64,000 nucleotides of DNA from positions 22,681,624 through 22,745,623 of the forward strand of contig CM054112.1 in the NCBI GenBank assembly GCA_028673005.1, given 5' to 3'. The notes beneath the pieces were generated by a model. The model saw only the letters and a program-made list of their open reading frames with translations, had not been told where the DNA came from and ran no database searches. Positions 34,308 to 42,682 of the stretch are shown one piece after another; positions within the stretch are counted from its first letter, which is position 1; each line of letters starts with the position of its first letter. Origin of the DNA: Tanypteryx hageni (taxonomy: Eukaryota; Arthropoda; Insecta; Odonata; Petaluridae). The position numbers and the translations under genes were made by a program.

Positions 34308-34457
34308 TTAAGATAAATTGAGAACTTCTTCAGCCATAAAATTAACTTAAAGTTACCAAATGCATTTTGCCCACTAAGTGGGCATCTTCAGAGGGTACGT
34401 TGCTTACGGCAGTGACCAAAGTCAACTGCAGTTGAAGGAGTTCTCAATTTATCTTAA
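34308..34457. mobile_element. 150-bp inverted-end element inside the foldback spacer
   Basis: TTAAGATAAATTGAGAACTT at 34308 is matched by its complement ending at 34457, and the inverted end extends to about 27 bp with a mismatch. The centre carries a perfect CCCAC/GTGGG stem and the minus-strand CTGAAGA fold described separately. It may be a MITE or a solo piece of a retroelement repeat; no target duplication was recognised. Confidence 0.6.
34354..34398 (-). ncRNA. hammerhead-like fold, minus-strand copy
   Basis: Minus-strand order: GTACC, CT, CTGAAGA (34391-34385), T, GCCCAC, loop TTA, GTGGGC, AAAA, TGCATTT, GGTA. Stem II is a perfect 6-7 bp. The flanks TACC/GGTA can pair as stem I. Compared with 26.76 kb, GAAA has become AAAA, so this copy is probably inactive. 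Position 7 of the hammerhead core (T or A here) is naturally variable. Confidence 0.3.
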
Positions 34458-35440
34458 GATTGAAATGAGAAACTTTTGCTGATTAAACTGGACTTTAGAT
34501 TAAAATGACCTGACTCATGAGCTTGAATATTTAATTCTATTGCCTACGATTAGCTGCAAGGAAAACTAATGGTACTTTCATTTCTCTGCCAGCTTTTTCA
34601 CAGAAAATTAATATTTAAATATATTTTTGGCTCATTCTTATGGATTTGTTATGGAGAGAATTTATAGTTAAATCACATCAAATAAGCGTGTTTGAACTTA
34701 AAAATCCTTAGGAATTAGGAGTAGGATATATCAAAATTGACAAAAAACAAAGCGTTATTGTATAATTTATTCGTATTATTGATGCTTAGAAAAAAATTAA
34801 TTTTTGTTAAATTCAACGCTAGCATGGTCATCATAGTAGTAGATTAGCAAATGAAGCGAACTGTTAATTTTATTCAATAATTTGGTGAAGTAATCGAATC
34901 CAAGGTTTTAATATGCAGCAAATTTGAGGTCAATTAAAGGTTTAATATGTTTCCGACTAAAAAATTATAGAAAATATAATACAAAAAATTACTACCAGAA
35001 TTATATATCTATTCAAATAATATTATATTACAAAAGATAAACATATAATCATGACGAAAAAATTTCATTTGAAACAATTTAGAAAAAAGACGTAGAATTT
35101 ATATGAACAATAAACTTTATCAAAAATAATAAATAATTAAATAAAATAGCTTTAATTCAGCCTCTGTCCCCTATTCATCTTTTTTCTTTGAATATTCTTA
35201 ATTTTTATAAAAATTCCTAGTTGATGAATAACAATGTTGTGCCTATGTTATTATAATATCTTATATATTTCATCTTCATTTTATTATTTTATTTAAAATT
35301 CTCATTCGATTGTCATTAAGAATTGGGATATTAGTTGGCATTTTACACGTGTATTGCAACTATTTGGGCTCAGGTCAAAAAATTTAAATCCATCAAAATT
35401 ATTAAAACCTCTAAAGTAGGACTATTTGGCCTTATATTGC

Positions 35441-35642
35441 TCAGTCGGCGTAGTGTCTGTCGGCGTTGTGTCCTATCGGCGTAGTGTCCTGTCGGAATAG
35501 TGTTCTGTCGGCGTAGTGTCTGTCGGCGTAGTGCCTGTCGGCTTAGAGTACTGTCGGCGTAGTGTCTGTCGGGGTAGTGTCTGTCGGTGTGGTGTCTGTC
35601 AGGGTAGTTTCTGTCGGTGTGGTGTCTTTCGGCGTAGAGTCC
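35441..35642. repeat. 15-bp minisatellite, right arm (inverted)
   Basis: About 13 imperfect units of TGTCGGCGTAGTGTC type, longer and more diverged than the left-arm array. Confidence 0.9.
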
Positions 35643-36349
35643 ACACACGGCAAATAAGGTATGAAAAAACTAAGTCATTGTACGTTCTGCTGAAGTTATG
35701 CCATAGATTAAAATAATTGTCATGAAGCTAATACTTATCTCTGTATTAGAGTCTGCAAACAAGTCTCGTTTATTTGTCCACCGAACAGTTCCTCGTGGGT
35801 GATAGGATTTACAACCAAGGTGACATTTCTCCTATCAATCATGAGAACCAGAGCCCCGCGGAACTGTCCCCTTTCTATTTCATTTATCCGGAAGTAACGT
35901 TTTCCTGATATGTTTTTCTTTTTCGCTATAATTCGGAGTAAACATTTAAAATTTTACACTAGAATTTTAGCCCGTCAGTATGACGGGAAGGAAAATTGTG
36001 TTATCATCCAATTCCATGAACCCAATCTTATTTTTCGATTCGATTTTAAATATTGTAGTCGCTCATTTATTTTGCTGTGTTAGCAGTGGATTAAATAAAA
36101 TACTAAAATGCTAATAAAGAAATAATAGTAATAATATTCTAATCGCTCATTTATTTTACCGAATGACAAAATAAGCTTAAGTGAGTTAGGTTTCTAGGGT
36201 ATGTTTTCGTTGCTACAACAACAGAGTATACAAAAATACAGACGTAGACTATTATTATACGTTATTATTATCATTCGACATATTTGTTCATATACATACA
36301 CATTCATATTGACTTTACAATTCCATATCGGACAATGTATTATCATGTG
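35643..36349. other. unassigned spacer before the tRNA
   Basis: Contains a duplicated phrase 'cgctcatttatttt' at about 36061 and 36144. At about 35963-35990 'agcccgtcagtatgacggg' can form a hairpin. No coding signal. Confidence 0.45.
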
Positions 36350-36373
36350 GCCTCCTTGGCGAAATCGGATAGT

Positions 36374-36406
<33 letters not shown>

Positions 36407-36423
36407 GATCCCACCCGGAGGCG
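36350..36423 (+). tRNA. tRNA-Asn (GTT), intact or recently degraded
   Basis: A 74-nt cloverleaf. The acceptor GCCTCCT pairs with CGGAGGC apart from the T7-C66 position, and the discriminator is G. The anticodon arm TTCGG-CTGTTAA-CCGAA reads GTT (asparagine). The T arm GGTGG-TTCGATC-CCACC is perfect and forms a good B box. The D arm (GCGA/GTGC) has one G-T pair and one A-G mismatch where the usual gene has C-G. A TTTT that could terminate Pol III lies at 36437-36440. The D-stem and acceptor mismatches leave open that this is a pseudogene; no SINE tail was recognised downstream. Confidence 0.8.
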
Positions 36424-37479
36424 ATTGTTTAGCAACTTTTCAAGATTCCCTTCCTTTGGCTAAGTTTACATAAAGCACGGACAAACACGAAAATTATAAA
36501 AATCTGCTTGGCGTAACAATCAAAATGAAATACTGGAGAAAATTTGAAGATTTATTCTACGTAGCTGTTTAATAGACTCTTGATCATACGTTTAAAAAAC
36601 CATCAACTTCGTCTCATATATATGCATGTGGAAGGGTGGAGCCTCCGTACAAACTGTTTCGGGTAACTGCAACCACATTCGAAAAAAGCTATTAGCGACG
36701 ACGGCAAGGATATTCCCGGAAGTTTAAAAACTCAGCCGGATGTCCTTCGATTGTTCTCGTTGTCTGCTAATACGGGAAAAAGAAGAAGAGCATTTACGTT
36801 TCACGCGGATTCATTTTTCTTTGTCCGGGGTCAATTGTAAAAAGCAACTTTGGGTTTTCATGCTCTGTGAATCTTGCATACGCCATACGACACGCAGATC
36901 GTGATTTTTACATGAAGATTGAAAATAATTTTGTACTCCCTGACGATATTTACGTTGCAAACCTTTCATCACTAGCGGAATTGTAGGCAGTCGTCCAAGA
37001 GATGTTATAATTATGCAGAATGTCTGCGAGCACATAATCTGCTACGGAAATCCAAGAAAACTATGTTGAGACTTCAGAGTAATGGCTTGAATCATCATCT
37101 GACATGAATGCCTATATTATTTTACTGAGTAATTATAAACGCATAGAAACATTAATTTGTCCTTAAATAAAATTGATTGCTACCCATTGCAAATATCTTT
37201 CGAAAATGTATTATTTTTTTACAAAATAGAGGAATATAATATATTGCTTCGAGTAAAAATCTCTTAAACTTTTCGGATTTCTATAATTTTTATAAGATTA
37301 TAGGCATGATTGGCCTTCTGCGAGTTTATAAAGCAACAACGAGACTATAGATGCTTGTGATAGATAGATGCCAGGGTAAAAGCCCACAGAAAGTAGGCAG
37401 TATAATAGAATGTCACTCGAAAACATATTTACATTAAGTTAATGTTGAAAATGAAATTTGGGGACTACGGTGTACAGAA
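36424..37479. other. unassigned unique sequence
   Basis: Moderate GC at 36600-37040, AT-rich afterwards. No repeat partner or coding domain was recognised. Confidence 0.45.
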
Positions 37480-37545
37480 TGGAAATAAATAAAAACTCCT
37501 GAATCGTAAAATATTTTACGGTTCAGGAGTTTTTACTTATTTCCA
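37480..37545. repeat. 66-bp near-perfect hairpin
   Basis: TGGAAATAAATAAAAACTCC through CGTAAAA (37480-37511) pairs with its complement at 37514-37545 in 30 of 32 positions, leaving only a 2-nt loop. It could be a minimal palindromic MITE or a miRNA-like precursor. The very short loop argues against a canonical pre-miRNA. Confidence 0.85.
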
Positions 37546-37679
37546 TTAAGGTTAATACAAAACTTTTCTAATTTAGAAGAAGTAAATCTTAAAACATGTT
37601 CATTTAGTAGCGTAACTAGGTTTATATACTATATGTCGAGGTGAAAAAACCATCCGTCAGTTAGCGAAATTTATATAAC

Positions 37680-37840
37680 AAATAATAGATCGGAGGAATA
37701 ATATTCAGACGCGCCGTTACGCCCAGGGACTCGAACTCAAGGCGTTCGGGGAGCGCGCTCTCGGTCTCGCGGTTGCGGCACTCTCGCCTCGGGGCAGCAT
37801 CAAGCGGCCGGCGTCGGTCGAGACGGACGGCGTTTCACTT
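37680..37840 (-). repeat. tRNA-derived SINE candidate
   Basis: On the minus strand GAGTTCGAGTCCC is a good B box, and AGGCGAGAGTGCC about 50 nt upstream is an A-box-like match. The region is strongly GC/CpG-rich, then passes into AT-rich DNA after 'gcgcgtctgaatattatt'. Neither a target duplication nor a second copy was found, so this is a moderate-to-weak call. Confidence 0.35.
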
Positions 37841-39465
37841 CGCAAGTTATTTCCTCTTTCTCTCTTATTCTCTCTCCCGGTCGTGAAAGTAATCCTACGG
37901 AATGCGTGCTAAGAGATCCAATCTCTTTAGAATTGGCGGAGAAAGCATACTAATTGCGTGACTACGCGGAAATTAATAAACGATCGAATCTATGCTATTT
38001 ATAACACGATATCATAACTTTTGATTCTCTCATCGATTGAAATTTTTCACATACCGCATTTATTTGACTTGAACTTTGGGTTTGAGAATTATTAAAATGC
38101 TGACCAAGAAAGGGTGAGTGAGCATTACCGAAAAACATTGCTAAATCTCGCAGATATGAGGATCAGATAAAACGTAGATTTGAGCTTTTTTACCTGGGAT
38201 CGTTCAGAGGAAAAAATATGAAAACTCGATTGTAAGTTAGTTCTTGGCTGGCATTTGATTATAGCTTACTTTCACATAAGCTGACCTCGGCATTCGAATG
38301 CGTGATATCGACAATCAAGGTCGAGGACGGAGTGTTCTTCTTGGAAACGTGACGACGTAGGCTCTAAGCGATTGACAAATCTCTATTCTTTCGGAAAATA
38401 AAGAATGAAAGACATTATTTTTTAATCTCTTTAGCTATGAGTAGATTTTCCTAATTATCGGATGATAAAGTAAACTATATCTTCGATGATTGCCCTGGTT
38501 ACATCATTATTTATTTCCCGTAAGAAGCAATTCTAGCACTGTCTTTACACAGCAATCGTTCGCAGTCAATCCGCCTTCTGCGTACCGCTTAACTACCGCC
38601 GGTGCAATTTATTTTAATTCAAGATGGCTATCGATAAGAAAGAGCTCGATGAAAATGAAAATGATTTTTTTAGGAGCTTCAAAGCTAATGTTTTTTTAGG
38701 CAATGTTGTAGATAATAACGGTTTAGTCTGTTAGCCCGTTTAATTGAGTGATTGTATTTATAGCGAAGTTTTGTGGGTGTCTAATTAATTATATGACTCT
38801 CAAACGGGTTTAACATACTCAGAAACTTTGATGGAACTTGCATTATATTCAAAGATGAAAATGATAAAATTGCCAATTTCAAGGAAAAATATCACGAGTT
38901 TGACTTACCTGATAAAAGAAGATCCTTCCAACAGCTCAAGATAACAGTACCAGGGAAACAAGGCTATAAAGAAAAAAACAATAAATTGTTTTAAAAACTG
39001 AAATTTAACAATTAAAGTGAATTTTAAAAAATTTCTGACGAGTAATATGTTGATATAAAATAACTGACATTTAAGTTCCCACTTCTTGATAAGTAACTAT
39101 GATCACCAATAAAAACATTATATGCAGTTTTTAAAGGTCCTTGAATATACACAGAAATAACAGCACAATCATGCAAATGAAGCAAGGCTCATTTCCTGCT
39201 ATTCTTAGTTTTTATAAATTATCGAAATATTTGGTTGAATTCAAATGGAATGCGCAGACATTCGTAATTTCTTGAACAAGCGATTAAAAGTGGTTTTAGA
39301 ATCGTTATAAAAAATAACTTATTCCTTCATTTGCGGAAACATCTTCACACACCTTGAGCAAGGAAAAACTGCCAAGGTAAAAGTATGCAAGGCAAACGTT
39401 GAGAATAATCGAGAGAGACTTCTACGAATGAGGTTTGCAGTGCTGCAGTAATCCACTGTATAGAA
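37841..39465. other. unassigned sequence
   Basis: 38000-38650 is of ordinary GC and 38700-39460 is AT-rich. No coding or repeat features were recognised. Confidence 0.45.
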
Positions 39466-39734
39466 CAGTGGTATCACAGTTATATTGCTTAGGGGCCGTT
39501 TTAAAATACATGGTGGTCCCCATGCTGAAATGTTGAGCGTAAGTATTTGATTGAAACTCTAGCATACCAATAACATCATTTTAATAGACATTATCGCCCA
39601 ATTCTGAATTATTAAACGTTTAAACATTATTTTAGAACCCTATTGTCTGATCCGCGCTGTCTTCCAGCTACTTAAAAGTTGTAATGGAAGGGCCGCATTA
39701 TATTTATTGGTGGAGCACATGTTTTGGACCACTG
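39466..39734. mobile_element. probable hAT-type MITE (269 bp)
   Basis: The left end CAGTGGTATCACA and the complement of the right end CAGTGGTCCAAAA share CAGTGGT and a related continuation. The flanks GTATAGAA and GCCTAGAG agree at only 5 of 8 positions. The start motif CAGTGGT is typical of hAT elements. Non-coding. Confidence 0.5.
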
Positions 39735-40640
39735 GCCTAGAGATATTTAGCACGTGGTACGCCGGGAATTAATAGACGGTACGTAGACGTAATCTCAAAT
39801 GATAGTATACCTATGTTTTTAAAATAATCTTTGAAATAACAGCCAGAAACCGTAACCAAACCTTATAATTTCTCTCAATTTGTAGCGCTAAGAATTTGGA
39901 AACACCGAATGCCTGAAAAATTCGTATGGGTTACTCACTAACAAATTATTGAAAAAGTTAAATTTTCATCAAAAATTTTAGACTATTTTCGGTGTATTAC
40001 CACTGAAGACGGCTGCTTTGTAGCTGAAATGCGCATGTGGGTTTTAACCCGGTTGTGGTTACTGGAGATATTGCTTATTCTTGAATTTTTTCAATCATAA
40101 CACGAGCTCGATAGTTCCCTGTTGAAGCTTATTGTAATTTAGTTCCTACATTCAAATTGGAGAGTACTTTTATGCTGAATTATAATGTGCTAAATACTGA
40201 AGTAGCAATAAAAAGTATAGGGTAAATACTACTACTAATAATCTAATCTTTACATTCAAATCAATAAAATCAAGATCCATTTTTGTCGAATTTACTCATC
40301 AGAAAAGGTACGTTGTATCATTTATAAATATGGCTGTATTTCCGGGGAAAAAGGTTTAAAAACATTTGTGTATATTAGTTAGTATAGCGCTATTCTAACA
40401 ATCTCTATTTATTCACATAATTCCACATACAGCGTAAGTCATTTACAGTGAAATATTATAACGAAATTAATTAACAATAAAATACATAATAAAAATAATT
40501 ATAATAATAAATTAAAAATGGGGAAAACAATATAAAATGGGCATAGCATGTGGGCGCTCTAAGATTGAGATTTGATGGAATACATAAATGTCCACAGTGA
40601 CTGAGAGTTTTCTACTGCTATTTAGTTAAAAAAAAGCATT
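39735..40640. other. AT-rich sequence with a CTGAAGA fold
   Basis: No coding signal. At 39998-40036 'acca', CTGAAGA, C, GGCTGC-TTT-GTAGCT, GAAA, TGCGCAT, 'gtgg' forms a plus-strand copy of the hammerhead-like layout. The rest is unremarkable. Confidence 0.45.
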
Positions 40641-40643
40641 CAG

Positions 40644-40833
40644 TACTCGCGCGGGATGCTATTTTATCCCGCATAATTAGTTAGTTTAATAAATCATAGA
40701 TGGAGATGTGATATTTATCCTCTGGAGTACATTTCTCCTGAACCAAGTTGGTTAGTGTTCACTGTGAACTTGTACCGCGCATATCTAAGTCATTTCAAAT
40801 ACGGATGGGGCACTCGAGTTTCCCGCGCGAGTA
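40644..40833. mobile_element. 190-bp inverted-end element, TA target
   Basis: TACTCGCGCGGGA at 40644-40656 is matched exactly by its complement TCCCGCGCGAGTA at 40821-40833. The outermost TA on both sides could be the target duplication of a Tc1/mariner-type MITE, with GC-rich ends in an AT-rich interior. Non-coding. Confidence 0.6.
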
Positions 40834-42246
40834 GTGACGTGACTCCAGTTCTCGCGCTCCAGTTTATGAAATGTCTGCCTGCATGCGTCCCAATTTGAAT
40901 TCTATTTTCTTTAAATTTATACTTCTTCCTCAGAAATTTGTGCGAATTGCGTAATTTTTTACTTTTAGGTGCCTAGGTAAGGTGTCCGAAGCAGCGCCAA
41001 TTTTAAAGTTGTCAGCGTGCGGCTCTTTTGAAACTGTCTTCAAAATTCTCAACGATAATTTTATTTTGTTTGTTATTCTCCTGTATATGGAAATCTATTG
41101 GTTCAAATAGCCTTCCTCTTCGCCGGAATCATCCAATCCAGTTATTTCTTCTTCCTATTCTATTACAATTTACGAAAGGAGTCCTATCCTTTCCACTTCT
41201 GTCGCCTAGCATTAATGGCGATGAAATAATTTGTATGAACCAAAACCCCTTTGATTATAAAATATATTAGTCGCATAGAAATAAAGACAAACTATTAGAA
41301 AAATAATCAACCCTCTTGAACGCGCACAGAGAAAAAGGAGCAAACTTCACTTCTCATGTAAAGGCACCCAGGCCGACTGTCTCTCAAATACGACCATTTC
41401 TCGATTTACACTGGATCTCTGTTGGTTAATTTGTTTGTTTTTCGCAGTTTTAAAAAAATTTCCTTGAATCAAAACGATTATTTTTATTCATATCCTGATT
41501 CGTTTGATATGGATAAAATAAAAAATAATGATGTGAGTTGGAAAACACATTGGGCAGGCAATAAAGAATCTACCCTCGGTTTTTGGGGTGAAGTGATTTT
41601 AAACCACATAAATGTACGCGGGGTCCATTGCAGCTCTTTTATATGTTTAGAAGGCTTATTTTCAACATGATAAATTAAAAAGGAGCCATTTTTATATCTA
41701 GATGTTTTATGAGAATATTTTATTACCGTAAAAACAATAAAAAACTGAAATATTAAACGATGGATGCATTGGAGCCGACTCAAAAGCAACGCTTTATTAA
41801 AAACATACCTCATTTTAAATAAGTAGTGGTAATCTTTATGTTCACATTAATTCCTTCGTCGTAAATGATCCATTCCCTTTCACTTACAAACAACTTATTT
41901 ACGTATTTAAGAATTTATAGCAGATCTTATTAACTTCAGTTTCTACGAATATGGTTTTCGTTGACAACGATTAAAACACCTCGGGAAATTTTTCCCGAGT
42001 TCAAAGTGAATTACGACTTTCTCGTTTGATTTAAAACGGCTCTCCTTCAATAAAAATGTATAGGGCAAGATATAATATATTTGACAAGTTCAACAAATTG
42101 TGTTTGGTATGATTATTATTTTACAATACCTATATGACGGACAGTTATCTTGTTTCTTGTGAAGTGACACCGGAGATAGAGTTTTGTGAACTATTTACAA
42201 AGATTTCTTAGCCTTAAAGTCCTAAATAACAAATTTCATGAATATT
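40834..42246. other. unassigned sequence
   Basis: Short frames of 80-110 codons (41028-41270, 41422-41670, 41484-41813) have no recognisable domains and overlap on opposite strands. No repeats were recognised. Confidence 0.45.
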
Positions 42247-42251
42247 TCATA

Positions 42252-42312
<61 letters not shown>
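42247..42312. repeat. (AT)n, 3' tail side of the LINE fragment
   Basis: About 60 bp of AT dinucleotide, ending in ATCATCATCA. On the minus strand this reads TGATGATGAT followed by (AT)n, the style of tail seen on RTE-type LINEs. Confidence 0.9.
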
Positions 42313-42314
<2 letters not shown>

Positions 42315-42611
42315 TCATCATAGGTAGTCTGTCCGTAGACAGGTCCGTGATTATTCATGGTTAAACCTGGTTCTCCATATACTCCTATTTTCCGCTGCCC
42401 TCTTTATATCTTGATAACTCTCTTTCCCTTTCAGATCGTCTATCAGCTGAAACCTTTTCCTACCTCTTTCCCTTTTCCCATCTAGTTTTCCTTCTAACAC
42501 GTCTTTAATCATACTCTCTCTCCTCAGGTAATGTCCAACCCAGTTAGCCTTCCTCTTTCTGATAGTCTGTATAATCATTCGCTTCTCTCCTATTCTTCGT
42601 AGCACTTCATC

Positions 42612-42614
<3 letters not shown>
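42313..42614 (-). mobile_element. RTE-type non-LTR retrotransposon, 3' end only
   Basis: The minus-strand frame ending at 42351 encodes NDEVLRRIGEKRMIIQTI, RKRKANWVGHYLRRESMIKD, VLEGKLDGKRERGRKR and further to a stop after RTRFNHE. This is the conserved C-terminal tail (GEKR..L..TI..R...W.GH..RR) of endonuclease/reverse-transcriptase polyproteins of RTE-like LINEs. The short 3' UTR contains a GTCTGT/ACAGAC stem and ends in TGATGATGAT plus (AT)n. The endonuclease and reverse transcriptase domains are absent: the copy is 5'-truncated exactly at another (TA)n/(TG)n. The surviving frame is open, so the insertion is not very old. Target duplication cannot be resolved within the flanking microsatellites. 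Confidence 0.75.
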
Positions 42615-42677
<63 letters not shown>

Positions 42678-42682
42678 ATATA
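42615..42682. repeat. compound (TA)n(TG)n microsatellite
   Basis: About 38 bp of TA followed by about 25 bp of TG, abutting the truncated 5' side of the LINE fragment. Confidence 0.92.

Larger units (their letters stand above)
33471..35642. mobile_element. foldback-type element with minisatellite-bearing inverted arms (2.17 kb)
   Basis: It begins GGACTCTACACCTACAGACA and ends with the complement of GGACTCTACGCCGAAAGACA. The left arm consists of a 15-bp minisatellite (33471-33615), then 'tgccaattcttaatgacaat', 'cgaatgagaattttaaataa', 'tatataagatatta' and 'aggcacaacattgttat'. The right arm repeats all of this in reverse (about 35160-35642) with an extra 80 bp. The left arm also has two ~110-bp subunits in tandem (about 33730-33835 and 33838-33950). 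The central ~1.2 kb is AT-rich and non-coding. Drosophila FB elements have the same plan of long inverted repeats made partly of short tandem repeats. No target duplication was identified. Confidence 0.75.

Noticed and set aside
33471..35642. CRISPR-like regularly repeated arrays
   Set aside because: Units are contiguous 15-mers without unique spacers, in a eukaryotic window. They are minisatellites in the arms of a foldback element.
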